Origin: Kineosporia sp. A_224
GTDB lineage: Bacteria; Actinomycetota; Actinomycetes; Actinomycetales; Kineosporiaceae
Assembly (NCBI RefSeq): GCF_002198655.1
Contig: NZ_MWLN01000214.1
Coordinates: 7,292-63,511, forward strand
Direction of reading: 5' to 3'
DNA: 56,220 nt
In this document: positions 8,073 to 17,123 of the stretch, in pieces
How the letters are laid out: every line of letters starts with the position of its first letter
How positions within the stretch are numbered: position 1 is the stretch's first letter
Notes under the pieces: generated by a model
What the model was told of the DNA's origin: nothing
What the model saw: only the letters and a program-made list of their open reading frames with translations
Database searches by the model: none
Translations under genes and position numbers: made by a program

Positions 8073-8798
8073 ATGAGCGAGCCGTCGGGCTACCTCCTCT
8101 GCGGCACCCCGCGCACCGGGAGCACCCTGCTGTGCAGTCTCCTGAGGTCGACCGGCGTTCTCGGACGACCCGAGTCGTACTTCCGCGAGCCCGACGAGGC
8201 CGCGTGGGCTCGGCGGCTGGGCGTAGGGGTCGCCGCGGAAAGGGCGGCCGACTATCCGAGCTACGTCAGGGCCGTTCGCGCCGCCGCCACGACGGGGAAC
8301 GGGGTCTTCGCGGCACGCGTCATGTGGGGCTCCCTCGACCGGGTCGTGCACGGCCTGGGTGGGCAGCCGGGGGACCACGAGATCCGTGCCCTCGAGGGCG
8401 CTCTGGGGCCGCTGGTCTTCGTCCACCTCCGGCGTCTGGACGTCGTCGCCCAGGCGGTCTCCTGGTGCCGCGCCGAGCAGACCGGCTACTGGCAGGACGG
8501 CGACAGCGCGCTCCGGGAGCCGTACGAGGACGCCCACCTGCTGAGGAGGCTGCACGACACGGTGCTGGCGCACGAGGCCGCGTGGTCGTCCTGGTTCGAC
8601 CGGCATGCCCTGCGGCCGCTCGAGGTCAGCTACGAGGAGATCGTCGCCGAGCCGGGTGACGTCGTCCGGCGGATCGCGGAGCACGTCGGGGTCGTGATCC
8701 CGAGCACCTGGCAGCCGGTCCTGGAGCACCGCCGGCAGGCTGACTCTCTCGACGATCTCTGGCGCGCGGCCATGCGTTCCGCCCTCGACGACGGCTAA
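8073..8798 (+). CDS. Stf0-like sulfotransferase
   Basis: A 241-residue protein with the PAPS 5'-phosphosulfate loop YLLCGTPRTGSTLLCSLLRSTG at the N-terminus, followed by GRPESYFREP. This is the arrangement of Stf0-family sulfotransferases; mycobacterial Stf0 makes trehalose 2-sulfate. The 3'-phosphate-binding region appears as PLVFVHLRRLDVVAQAVSWCRAEQTGYW. The predicted role is transfer of sulfate from PAPS to a sugar or lipid hydroxyl in the cytosol. The acceptor is not known and need not be trehalose. Its stop overlaps the convergent SDR stop by four bases. Confidence 0.85.
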   Translation: MSEPSGYLLCGTPRTGSTLLCSLLRSTGVLGRPESYFREPDEAAWARRLGVGVAAERAADYPSYVRAVRAAATTGNGVFAARVMWGSLDRVVHGLGGQPGDHEIRALEGALGPLVFVHLRRLDVVAQAVSWCRAEQTGYWQDGDSALREPYEDAHLLRRLHDTVLAHEAAWSSWFDRHALRPLEVSYEEIVAEPGDVVRRIAEHVGVVIPSTWQPVLEHRRQADSLDDLWRAAMRSALDDG

Positions 8799-9532
8799 CG
8801 CGCCAGGTACCCGCCGTCGACGACGATCTCGGTGCCGGTGACGAACGTCGAGTCGTCGCTCGCGAGGAAGAGCACGGTGCCGCTCACCTCGCGGGCGTCG
8901 GCCCGCCGTCCCATCGGGGTGAGCGGGACGACGCCCGTACCCTCGTTCTCGTTCATCGCTGTCCGGACGCCGCCGGGGCAGACCGCGTTGACCCGGATCC
9001 GGTCCGCGGCGTGCTCGATCGCAGCGGTCTTCGTCATCGTCACGAGCGCCGCCTTGCTCGCGCAGTAGGCGACGTAGCCGCTCGCACCGGCGAGGCCGAA
9101 GATCGACGAGATGTTGACGATCGAGCCGCCGCCGCGCTCGCGCAGGGCCGGGATCGCGGCCTGCATGCCGAGCAGGGCGCCGGTGACGTTGACGGCGAGA
9201 AGTGCGTTCCAGTCCTCGAGGCGCTCCTCGAGGAGCGGGTTGACGTGGATGATCCCGGCGTTGTTCACGAGGACGTCGAGGCCGCCGAACCGGTCGGTGG
9301 CCGTGCCGACGGCGGCGGCCCAGTCCTGCGGGGAGGTGACGTCGAGGTGCAGGTAGTCGACGCTCAGGCCCTCGGCCCGCAGCGCCGCCGCGGTCGCCTC
9401 GCCGTCGGCGTCGAGGACGTCGCCGGTGAGGACCCGGGCCCCCTCCTCGGCGAGCCGGCGCGCGTGCGAGGCGCCCTGTCCGCGGGCGCCGCCGGTGATG
9501 ACCGCGACCTTGCCGTCGAGCCGTCCCGCCAT
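8795..9532 (-). CDS. SDR-family oxidoreductase (3-alpha/20-beta-HSD-like)
   Basis: A 245-residue classical SDR. Motifs are VITGGARGQGASHARRL (cofactor), GDVLDADGE (acidic residue, NAD preference), NNAGIIHVNP, catalytic Ser in NISSIFG, YxxxK in YVAYCASKAALV, and the C-terminal VTGTEIVVDGGYLAR. TGGARGQGASHAR closely resembles actinobacterial hydroxysteroid dehydrogenases. It starts one base after the stop of the FAD monooxygenase, so the two are co-transcribed. Oxidation of an alcohol to the ketone substrate of the monooxygenase is a natural pairing (inference). Confidence 0.92.
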   Translation of the reverse strand: MAGRLDGKVAVITGGARGQGASHARRLAEEGARVLTGDVLDADGEATAAALRAEGLSVDYLHLDVTSPQDWAAAVGTATDRFGGLDVLVNNAGIIHVNPLLEERLEDWNALLAVNVTGALLGMQAAIPALRERGGGSIVNISSIFGLAGASGYVAYCASKAALVTMTKTAAIEHAADRIRVNAVCPGGVRTAMNENEGTGVVPLTPMGRRADAREVSGTVLFLASDDSTFVTGTEIVVDGGYLAR

Positions 9533-9533
9533 G

Positions 9534-10790
9534 TCAGGCCACCTTCTGCTCGAGCGCGGCGACGGCCTTCTCGGCGTCGGCCATCTGCTGGTTCCAGACC
9601 ACCTTGACGATGTCGATGCGGCTGTCCGGCCGCTGGCGGTCGAAGGCGTGCGCCACCGTAGTGCCCTTCTCCAGCAGCCGGATCACCCGGGCGACGAGCC
9701 GGGTCTGCCGGCCGTACGGCGGTAGCTGCGGGCCGCGCGGCGCGGACAGGCCCACGAACCACAGCCGCTCGAGGCCGACGGGGACGGTGAGCCCGGCGAC
9801 CCGCAGCGGGACGCCGTCCTTCCACTGCAGCAGCGCGCTGTCGAGGAACGGCAGCGTCGTCCGGAACCCGGTCGCCCAGAGGATCGTGTCGAACTCCTTC
9901 GACGTGCCGTCGGTGAAGTGCACGACCTGCCCGTCGATCCGCGAGATGCCCGGGACGACGGTGACCCGGCCGTGCTGGATCCAGTACGGCAGCAGGTTGT
10001 TCACGACCGGCGGCTGGTCGTTGAGGTTGCGGGTCACCGGCTCCGGCAGGCCGCGGTAGACCTCGGGCGGTCCCATGACGATCCGGACCAGGGCCCGGGA
10101 GACCCGCTCCTGGAGCACCGGCGGCAGCCTCGCGAGCCAGGTGAGCTCGGCCCGCGGCCGGCCGAAGATCGCCTTCGGCTGGAAGACCTGCCCGCGCCGG
10201 ACCGAGATCGAGACGTCGAGGCGCGCGTTCGCGGCGTCCACCGCGAGGTCGCAGCCGGAGTTGCCGGCGCCGACGACGAGCACCCGGTCGCCCTTGACGT
10301 CGTTCAGGTTCCGGTAGCGCCCGGAGTGCACGCCGTGCCCGGTGAAGTCCGCAGCGACGTCGGGGAGGTTCGGGTTCCACAGGTGCCCGTTGGCGACGAG
10401 AACCCCGTCGTACCGGGTGCGGGCGCCGTCCGACGTCTCGACCCACCAGCCCTGCGCCCCGGCCGGTCCCTCGGGTTCGACCTTCAGCACCTCGGTGCCG
10501 AACGTGACGTGCCGGCGCAGGTCGAACCGGTCGGCGAAGGACTCGATGTAGGCGAGCATCTGCGCGCGGCTCGGGTACACCGGGTACTCCGGGGGCATCG
10601 GGTGACCCTCGAAGCCCGAGACGTCGCGCGAGGTGATGAGGTGCAGCGACTCGTAGTCGGTGTGCCAGTGGCCCCCGACCCGGTCGCTGCGCTCGAAGCA
10701 GTCGACGGCGAAGCCCTGGGCGAGGAGCACCTGGAGCGCGCCGAGCCCGGCGGCCCCGGCCCCGACGACGCAGTAGCGCGGTGTGGTCAT
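9534..10790 (-). CDS. Flavin-containing (FMO / Baeyer-Villiger-type) monooxygenase
   Basis: A 418-residue class B flavoprotein monooxygenase. The FAD fingerprint CVVGAGAAGLGALQVLLAQG is at the N-terminus, the FxGxxxH..Y/W family motif reads FTGHGVHSGRYR, and the NADPH fingerprint VLVVGAGNSGCDLAV follows it. The C-terminal ATGFRTTLPF is the ATG motif of FMOs. It inserts oxygen into a ketone or a soft nucleophile. The FMO/BVMO assignment is ambiguous because the motif ends in Tyr. The ATG at 10790 is preferred to a Met 14 codons upstream because the FAD motif then begins at the usual place. It has a candidate operator 56 bases upstream, and the LuxR-type regulator lies directly upstream on the same strand. 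Confidence 0.9.
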   Translation of the reverse strand: MTTPRYCVVGAGAAGLGALQVLLAQGFAVDCFERSDRVGGHWHTDYESLHLITSRDVSGFEGHPMPPEYPVYPSRAQMLAYIESFADRFDLRRHVTFGTEVLKVEPEGPAGAQGWWVETSDGARTRYDGVLVANGHLWNPNLPDVAADFTGHGVHSGRYRNLNDVKGDRVLVVGAGNSGCDLAVDAANARLDVSISVRRGQVFQPKAIFGRPRAELTWLARLPPVLQERVSRALVRIVMGPPEVYRGLPEPVTRNLNDQPPVVNNLLPYWIQHGRVTVVPGISRIDGQVVHFTDGTSKEFDTILWATGFRTTLPFLDSALLQWKDGVPLRVAGLTVPVGLERLWFVGLSAPRGPQLPPYGRQTRLVARVIRLLEKGTTVAHAFDRQRPDSRIDIVKVVWNQQMADAEKAVAALEQKVA

Positions 10791-10846
10791 GCCCCCAGGG
10801 TTCGTCGTGCGCGGGCGGGCGTCCAGGCGCACTTGGCGGCGTCGTC

Positions 10847-10860
10847 CATAGGCAACGCCT
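10847..10860. promoter_or_regulatory. Putative operator CATAGGCNNCGCCT, copy 2
   Basis: CATAGGCAACGCCT lies 56 bases before the monooxygenase start. Twelve defined positions are identical to copy 1 at 7245-7258, and the spacing to the start codon is nearly the same. It lies between the monooxygenase and the large LuxR-type regulator, which is the obvious candidate binder (inference). Confidence 0.5.
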
Positions 10861-10887
10861 TGAGCAGAGCCGGCACGATGCCGCGAC

Positions 10888-13629
10888 TCACACCGCTCCG
10901 GCGCCGCCGAGCCGCTCGACGAGGCCGGCCCGGGTCGTCACGCCGAGCTTGGTGTAGACGTGCCGCAGGTGGTACTCGACGGTCTTGGGGCTGAGGAACA
11001 GCGCTGTCGCGGCCTGCCGCGTCGTCCGGCCCTCGGCGAGCAGGACGGCGACCTGCAGCTCGCGCGCGGTGAGCCGCTCGTGCGCCGAGCCGTCCCGCCG
11101 GGCGGCGACCTCACCGGTCGCCTCGAGCTCGGCGGCGGTCGTGGCCGCCCACACCTGCGCGCCGAGGCGCTCGAAGGCCGCGAGCGCGGCCCGCAGCTGC
11201 CCGCGGGCGTCGACCCGGCGGCGCGCGCGGCGCAGCCGGGCGCCGTAGGCGAGGCGGGTCCGCGCCTCCTCGAACCGGTCCGGGGTGGCGGCGTGCAGGT
11301 CGAGCGCGGCGGTGAACCAGACGTCGAGGTCCTCGCCCGGTGCCACCAGCCCGCAGGCCCGGGCCGCCCGGGCCCTCGCCCACGGCAGGCCCTTGAGGTC
11401 GGCCGCGGCGGCGTACCGTTCGGCGGCCTCCCGCGCGGCGTCCGGCTCACCGGCGCGCAGCAGGGCCTCGACGAGGTCCGGGGTGGGCCAGACGTCGGGG
11501 TCGGCGAGGTCGAGCCGGGTGAGGATGCCCTCGAGGTCGGCGAGCCGCTCGCGGGCCGCACCGACCTCGCCGAGGGAGAGGTCGATCTCGGCGAGCGCCT
11601 GCTCGGCCCAGACCCGCGCGATGTCGACGGGGTACTCGGCGCACAGCTCGAGCGCCTGGGCGGCGAGCGCACGGCACGCGTCGGCGTTGCCGAGCCGGGC
11701 CTCCAGGCAGGCCTGCCCGGCGACGGCGAGCGCGAGCGTCGTCGTGGACCCGAGCTCACCGGCCAGCGCGGCGCACTCCGAGTAGTGCGCGGTGGCGCTG
11801 TCCCAGCGGTCGGTCGTCGCGTCGTCCCGGGCGAGCGTGAAGAGCAGGGTCGGCAGCGTGCTGATCGCCGAGCGGGCCCGGGCCTCGTCGAGCGCGGTCG
11901 CGACGAGGCTGCGGACGGCGCCCCGCTCGCGCAGGAACAGCGGGCCGTACATGAGCCAGGCCGGGCGGATGCCGACCCGTTCCGCAGCCGTCGCGGCGTC
12001 GAGCAGGGCCGCACCCTCACGGATCTGCTCGCCCCCTGCCCGCCCCGCGAGGATCTGCGCCATCCCGACCGCGAGCGTCCCGACCCCGCGCGCCGCACCG
12101 GAGACGTCCCCGCGGAGCAGGACCGTGAGCCGGCGGCCCGCGTCGAGCGCCGCCGCGGCCGAGCCCTGGAAGAACCCCACGCTCACCGCGTCGGCCAGCA
12201 GGAGCACGGCCTGGGACGGGTCCGTCGACGCGACGGTGGAAGCGGCCCCGAGCAGCGCCCGCCGGGCCCTGGCCGGGTCACCGCGCTGCGCGGAGATGTC
12301 CCCCGTGAGTGCGAGGGCCCGCACCCGCACCTGCGTCGACGCAGGCAGCCGGACGGCCTCGTCGACGAGGTCGACGGCCCGGTCGCCGTCCCCGGCGTGC
12401 CACGCGGACTCCGCTGCCGAGAGCAGGTGCTCGGCCCGCTCCCCCGCCCCCGTGACGAGCCGCGCCGCGCGTTCGGACGCAGACGCCGCGACGGCGTGCG
12501 CACCCCGGCTGCCGGCCGTGGCGGCGACCCGGGCCATCTCCGCCGCGAGGGCGTCGTCCGGTCCGATCGCCGCCTCGCACCGGTGCCAGGCCCGGCGGTC
12601 GACGTCCTCGGCCGGGAGCGCGTCGGCGACGAGCCGGTGCACCTCGCGCCGCTCGTCGGGGAAGGCGAGGGCGTAGGCGGAGGCCCGCACGAGCGGGTGC
12701 GCGAACGCCAGACGCGCCGGGCCGACGGTGACGAACCCGGCCCGCTCGGCGGGCGCGAGCGCCTGCAGGTCCACCCCGTCGGCCGCCGCGACCCGGGCGA
12801 GCACCCCCAGGTCGGCACCGCCCGCAGCGGCGACGAGCAGCAGCCGCCGGGTCTGCGGGCCGAGCGCGGTGATCTGCTCGGAGTACCAGGCGGTGAGTGC
12901 CTGCGGCACCGCGACGGGTGCGGGCGAGCCGAGCGCCGACGACAGGCTGCTGCCCGACTCGTGGACGAGGCCGAGCACGGCGAGCGGGTTGCCCGCCGTC
13001 ACCTCGTGCAGCAACCGACTGCGCTCCGGGCCGGCCGGGTGGCCCGCGCCGGCGGCGAGCGCGGCGACGCCGTCCCGGTCGAGGCCGCCGAGGACCAGCG
13101 CCGGCAGCCCGGCCGTGACGAGCGCGCCCTCCTCGCCGGTGCGCGCCGCGACGAGGACGAAGACCGGGTCGGCGAGCAGCCGCCGGCAGGCGAACGCGAT
13201 CGCCTCGGCCGAGGGCCGGTCGAGCAGGTGCGCGTCGTCGACGACCACACCGACGGGGCGGTCCTCGCTCCAGCGGACGAGCAGGCTGAGGACGGCGGCC
13301 CCGACGGCGAGCCGGTCGCCGACGACGCCGGCGCGCAGGGCGAGCGCGACAGCGAGCGCCTCGGCCTGCGGTCCGGGCAGGAGCGCGAGGTCGTCGTCCG
13401 TCGGGCGCAGCAGCTGCGAGAGGCCGCCGAAGGGGACGTCCCGCTCGGCCTCGCTGCCGACCGCCGCGAGCAGCCGGACGCCGTCCGCGTGGTCGCGGGC
13501 GTACCCGAGCAGGGTCGTCTTGCCGATGCCCGCCTCGCCGGTGACGACCAGCACCCCGGCACGCCCGACCCGGGCCCCGGCGACGAGGCCGTCGATCCGC
13601 TGCCGCTCGGCAGCCCGGCCGATGAGCAT
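10888..13629 (-). CDS. Large ATP-binding LuxR-family (LAL) transcriptional regulator
   Basis: A 913-residue regulator. The N-terminal AAA/STAND ATPase has Walker A VTGEAGIGKTTLLGYA (about residue 30) and a Walker B-like GVVVDDAHLLDRPS. A long helical, Ala/Glu-rich TPR-like middle follows. The C-terminal LuxR helix-turn-helix reads LTARELQVAVLLAEGRTTRQ...LSPKTVEYHLRHVYTKLGV. LALs act as inducer- and ATP-responsive activators of catabolic or secondary-metabolite genes. The downstream monooxygenase-SDR pair is the likely target. The start at ATG 13629 follows a -10 box at leaderless spacing, divergent from the methyltransferase gene. Confidence 0.92.
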   Translation of the reverse strand: MLIGRAAERQRIDGLVAGARVGRAGVLVVTGEAGIGKTTLLGYARDHADGVRLLAAVGSEAERDVPFGGLSQLLRPTDDDLALLPGPQAEALAVALALRAGVVGDRLAVGAAVLSLLVRWSEDRPVGVVVDDAHLLDRPSAEAIAFACRRLLADPVFVLVAARTGEEGALVTAGLPALVLGGLDRDGVAALAAGAGHPAGPERSRLLHEVTAGNPLAVLGLVHESGSSLSSALGSPAPVAVPQALTAWYSEQITALGPQTRRLLLVAAAGGADLGVLARVAAADGVDLQALAPAERAGFVTVGPARLAFAHPLVRASAYALAFPDERREVHRLVADALPAEDVDRRAWHRCEAAIGPDDALAAEMARVAATAGSRGAHAVAASASERAARLVTGAGERAEHLLSAAESAWHAGDGDRAVDLVDEAVRLPASTQVRVRALALTGDISAQRGDPARARRALLGAASTVASTDPSQAVLLLADAVSVGFFQGSAAAALDAGRRLTVLLRGDVSGAARGVGTLAVGMAQILAGRAGGEQIREGAALLDAATAAERVGIRPAWLMYGPLFLRERGAVRSLVATALDEARARSAISTLPTLLFTLARDDATTDRWDSATAHYSECAALAGELGSTTTLALAVAGQACLEARLGNADACRALAAQALELCAEYPVDIARVWAEQALAEIDLSLGEVGAARERLADLEGILTRLDLADPDVWPTPDLVEALLRAGEPDAAREAAERYAAAADLKGLPWARARAARACGLVAPGEDLDVWFTAALDLHAATPDRFEEARTRLAYGARLRRARRRVDARGQLRAALAAFERLGAQVWAATTAAELEATGEVAARRDGSAHERLTARELQVAVLLAEGRTTRQAATALFLSPKTVEYHLRHVYTKLGVTTRAGLVERLGGAGAV

Positions 13630-13635
13630 CGCGCC

Positions 13636-13641
13636 AGTCTA
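13636..13641 (-). promoter_or_regulatory. Leaderless -10 element of the LAL regulator gene
   Basis: On the coding strand TAGACT ends six bases before the ATG at 13629. It lies in the 132-base divergent spacer. Confidence 0.5.
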
Positions 13642-13761
13642 GGAACCCCGGTGCCCCCTGGGGGCGGTCGCGGCCAGGACCAGGTGGGTCCCCTGATGCG
13701 ACGTGCCCGCACCCGCGACGACGGTGGGACCACACCCACCCACTGTTGCGAGGAGCGCACG

Positions 13762-14862
13762 ATGACGACGACAGACCCGGGGACCGCGACCGCACCGGCC
13801 GCCCCCGAGATCGACATGGACAAGCTCATGGCCTTCGTGTTCCGCGCCGTCGACGAGGTCGGCGCCACGCTGAACACCGCACTCGTCGTCATGGGCGACC
13901 GGCTCGGCTACTACCGGCTGCTCGCGGCGCACGGGGCCCTCACGGCGTCCCGGCTCGCCGACCTCTCCGACACCGGCGAGCACTACGCCCGGGAGTGGCT
14001 CAACGCGCAGGCGGCGGGCGGGTACGTCACGTACGACCCGGCGTCGCGGACGTACACGCTGCCCGCCGAGCACGCGGTGGCGCTCACCGACGAGACGAGC
14101 CCGGTCTACCTGCCGGGCTTCTTCCAGATCGCGCACGGCACCGTCCGGGACGCCCCCGGCGTGCTCGAGGCCGCCCGGACGGGCGACGGCGTCGGCTGGC
14201 ACGAGCACAACGCCGACGTCCACGACGGCTGCGAGCGGTTCTTCCGCCCCGGCTACCACGCGCACCTCGTCGCGGACTGGCTGCCGGCGCTCGACGGCGT
14301 CGTCCCGAAGCTCACCGCGGGCGGCCGGGTCGCGGACGTCGGCTGCGGGCACGGCGCCTCGACGGTGCTCATGGCGCAGGCCTTCCCGGCGTCGCTCTTC
14401 GTCGGCTCCGACTACCACGAGGGGTCGGTCACCATCGCCCGGGAGCGGGCCGCCGAGGGCGGGGTCGGCGACAGGGTCCGCTTCGAGGCCGCCACGGCGA
14501 CGGCGCTGGCGGGCGGCCCGTTCGACCTCGTGACGACGTTCGACGCGCTGCACGACATGGGCGACCCGATCGGTGCCGCGCAGCACGTGCTCGCGAACCT
14601 CGCCGAGGACGGCACGTGGATGATCGTCGAGCCGGTCGCCGGCGACGCCGTCGAGGACAACCTCAACCCGGTCGGCCGGGCGTACTACGGCTTCTCGACG
14701 CTGCTGTGCACGCCGTCCTCGCTGGCCCAGGACGTCGGCATGGCGCTCGGCACCCAGGCCGGTCCGGCCCGGATCCGGGACGTCGTGACGACCGCGGGGT
14801 TCACGCGGTTCCGGATCGCGGCGCAGACTCCGTTCAACAACGTCTTCGAGGTGCGTCGCTGA
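13762..14862 (+). CDS. Class I SAM-dependent methyltransferase with N-terminal winged-helix domain
   Basis: A 366-residue protein. The N-terminal dimerisation/winged-helix region (residues about 20-100, with GDRLGYYRLLAAHGALTASRLADL) is like that of O-methyltransferase and Rv2258c-type proteins. The SAM site is VADVGCGHGASTVLMAQAFP, followed by FVGSDYHEGSV and FDLVTTFDALHDMGDP. The start at ATG 13762 follows GAGGAG. Proteins of this layout are often annotated transcriptional-regulator-like methyltransferases. The substrate is unknown. Thirty-five bases downstream begins the hydrolase-glycosyltransferase fusion on the same strand, so joint tailoring of one small molecule is possible. Confidence 0.88.
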   Translation: MTTTDPGTATAPAAPEIDMDKLMAFVFRAVDEVGATLNTALVVMGDRLGYYRLLAAHGALTASRLADLSDTGEHYAREWLNAQAAGGYVTYDPASRTYTLPAEHAVALTDETSPVYLPGFFQIAHGTVRDAPGVLEAARTGDGVGWHEHNADVHDGCERFFRPGYHAHLVADWLPALDGVVPKLTAGGRVADVGCGHGASTVLMAQAFPASLFVGSDYHEGSVTIARERAAEGGVGDRVRFEAATATALAGGPFDLVTTFDALHDMGDPIGAAQHVLANLAEDGTWMIVEPVAGDAVEDNLNPVGRAYYGFSTLLCTPSSLAQDVGMALGTQAGPARIRDVVTTAGFTRFRIAAQTPFNNVFEVRR

Positions 14863-14897
14863 CCCGCGCGGGTCGGTGACGCAGGGGCGGGGCAGCG

Positions 14898-17093
14898 ATG
14901 ACGACGACGATGCCGGCGGCGGGCACGGCCGCAGGGCGGACGGCGTACAGCCCGGGCAGCCGGGCGGCGCTGCCCGACGCGGCAGGCGTCGTCGTCCGCG
15001 AGGGCGTGGAGCTGGCCTGGGAGCGGTTCGGCACGACCGGGCCGCACGTCGTCCTGCTCCCGACATGGTCGATCGTGCCGTCGCGGGTCTGGCGGGCCCA
15101 GACGGCGTTCCTCGGCCGGCACTTCCGGGTCACGACGTTCGACGGCAGGGGCAGCGGGGCCTCGGGGCACCCCGCGGAGGCGGCGGCGTACTCCGACGAG
15201 GAGTACGCCGCCGACACCCTCGCCGTCCTCGACGCGACGGGCGTGCCCGGGGCCGTGCTCGTCGGGCTGTCGTGCGGGGTCTCGTGGGCGGTCCGGGTCG
15301 CGGCGATGCGGCCCGACCGGGTGCACGGCATCGTCGCGATCGCCGCGTCGTGCGGACTGGACGTCGCCCAGCCGCACCGCGAGACCCATGCGTGGGACGG
15401 GCCGCCCGCCCCGGACCCGGACGGCTGGGCGATGTACAACAAGGCGTTCTGGCTGGAGTCGGGGCCGCAGGGGTACGACCGGTTCCTCGAGTTCTTCTTC
15501 GGCCGGATGTTCAGCGAGCCGCACTCGACGAAGCAGATCGAGGACTGTCTCGTCTGGGGCCGGGAGACCGGCCCGGAGGTGCTGGCCGCCGTCACCGCGG
15601 GCCGGCTCGGCTGCGACGGCGCGGTCTGCACGCCGCTCGAACCTCTCTGCCGGGACCTGCGCTGCCCGGTGCTCGTCGTCCACGGCACGCAGGACGCCGT
15701 CAGGACCAGCGCGATCGGCGAGCGGCTCGCCGAGCTCACCGGCGGCGAGCTGCTGCTCGTCGAGGGCGGCGGGCACGGGCTGCCGGCGCGCGACCCGGTG
15801 CTCGTCAACCACGAGATCAAGGCGTTCGCGGAGAAGGTGTCCGGGCCGCCGTCCGCCCCGGCCCGCCGCACCTGGGCCCGCGGCCTGGACCGGCCGAAGC
15901 GGGCGCTGTTCCTGTCGTCCCCGATCGGGCTCGGGCACGCCCGCCGGGACGCCGCGATCGCCGCGGAGCTGCGGGCCCTGCACCCCGGGCTGCAGGTCGA
16001 CTGGCTCGCGCAGGACCCGGTGAGCCGGTTCCTCGAGCACCGCGGCGAGCGGGTACACCCCGCCTCGGCGTCCCTGGCGAGCGAGAGCCGGCACGTCGAG
16101 AGCGAGTGCGCCGACCACGACCTCGACGCGTTCGCGGCGATCCGCCGGATGGACGAGATCCTCGTCGCGAACTTCATGCTCTTCGACGAGGTCGCAGCGA
16201 GCGGGTACGACCTCGTCGTCGGCGACGAGGCCTGGGAGGTCGACCACTTCCTCCACGAGAACCCCGGCCTCAAGCGGGCGCCGTTCGTCTGGCTCACCGA
16301 CTTCGTCGGCTGGCTGCCGATGCCGGACGGCGGCGAGCGGCAGAGCCTGCTGACCGCCGACTACAACGCCGAGATGCTCGAGCACCGGGCGCGCTTCCCC
16401 GCGCTGCGCGACCGCTCGGTGTTCGTCGGCGACCCGCAGGACGTCGTCCCGGCGTCGTTCGGGCCGGGGCTGCCGCAGATCGCGGAGTGGACGCGGTCGC
16501 AGTTCGACTTCGCCGGGTACGTCAGCGGCCTGACGCCGGTCGGGGACGACGAGCGCGCGGCCCTGCGGGAGCGGCTCGGCTACCGGGACGACGAGCCGGT
16601 GTGCGTCGTCAGCGTCGGCGGCTCGGCCGTCGGGCTGCCGCTGCTGCGCCGGGTCGCGGACGCCGTCCCCGCGATGCGCCGGGCCGTCGACGGGCTGCGG
16701 GTGGTCCTCGTGACCGGCCCGCGGATCGACCCCGACGCGATCCCCGCCCGGCCGGGTCTGGAGGTGCACGGCTTCCTGCCGGACCTTCACCAGCACCTCG
16801 CGGCGTGCGACGTCGCGGTCGTGCAGGGCGGGCTGTCGACGACGATGGAGCTCACCGCGAACCGGCGGCCCTTCGTCTACGTGCCGCTGCGCAACCACTT
16901 CGAGCAGAACATCCACGTCCGGCACCGCCTCGACCGGTACGGCGCCGGGCACTGCCTCGACTACGCGCAGGCGTGCGACCCCGACGCCCTCGCCGCCCAG
17001 GTCGCGCGAGCCCTGACGACGCCGGTCACGTCGCGTCCGGTCGCGACGGACGGCGCCGCGAAGGTCGCCGGCTGGCTCGCCGACCTGCTCTGA
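14898..17093 (+). CDS. Alpha/beta hydrolase - glycosyltransferase fusion
   Basis: A 731-residue two-domain protein. Residues about 25-320 form an alpha/beta hydrolase with nucleophile elbow LVGLSCGVSW (GxSxG), Asp in VVHGTQDAV and His in GGGHGLPA, so the triad looks complete. Residues about 335-731 form a GT-B glycosyltransferase: LSSPIGLGHARRDAAIAAEL at the N-terminal lobe, and a GT1/GT28-like C-terminal lobe with VHGFLPDLHQHLAACDVAVV, QGGLSTTMELTA and FEQNIHVRHRLD. The two halves are in one uninterrupted frame. It probably glycosylates and hydrolyses or transesterifies a common metabolite. It lies just after the methyltransferase; its substrate is unknown. Confidence 0.85.
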   Translation: MTTTMPAAGTAAGRTAYSPGSRAALPDAAGVVVREGVELAWERFGTTGPHVVLLPTWSIVPSRVWRAQTAFLGRHFRVTTFDGRGSGASGHPAEAAAYSDEEYAADTLAVLDATGVPGAVLVGLSCGVSWAVRVAAMRPDRVHGIVAIAASCGLDVAQPHRETHAWDGPPAPDPDGWAMYNKAFWLESGPQGYDRFLEFFFGRMFSEPHSTKQIEDCLVWGRETGPEVLAAVTAGRLGCDGAVCTPLEPLCRDLRCPVLVVHGTQDAVRTSAIGERLAELTGGELLLVEGGGHGLPARDPVLVNHEIKAFAEKVSGPPSAPARRTWARGLDRPKRALFLSSPIGLGHARRDAAIAAELRALHPGLQVDWLAQDPVSRFLEHRGERVHPASASLASESRHVESECADHDLDAFAAIRRMDEILVANFMLFDEVAASGYDLVVGDEAWEVDHFLHENPGLKRAPFVWLTDFVGWLPMPDGGERQSLLTADYNAEMLEHRARFPALRDRSVFVGDPQDVVPASFGPGLPQIAEWTRSQFDFAGYVSGLTPVGDDERAALRERLGYRDDEPVCVVSVGGSAVGLPLLRRVADAVPAMRRAVDGLRVVLVTGPRIDPDAIPARPGLEVHGFLPDLHQHLAACDVAVVQGGLSTTMELTANRRPFVYVPLRNHFEQNIHVRHRLDRYGAGHCLDYAQACDPDALAAQVARALTTPVTSRPVATDGAAKVAGWLADLL

Positions 17094-17123
17094 CGGCCCC
17101 TCGGCCCGGTCCGCCACGCAGCC

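Noticed and set aside
8073-8798. Naming the sulfotransferase stf0 as a trehalose 2-sulfotransferase
   Set aside because: The PAPS loop and length fit the family, but no trehalolipid genes are nearby and acceptor residues cannot be judged by eye.
10960-13761. Very long open frame on + across the LAL regulator gene, continuous with the methyltransferase
   Set aside because: It is the antisense shadow of a high-GC gene. The composition is Arg/Gly/Pro-rich without domains, and the methyltransferase has its own ATG and ribosome site at 13762.
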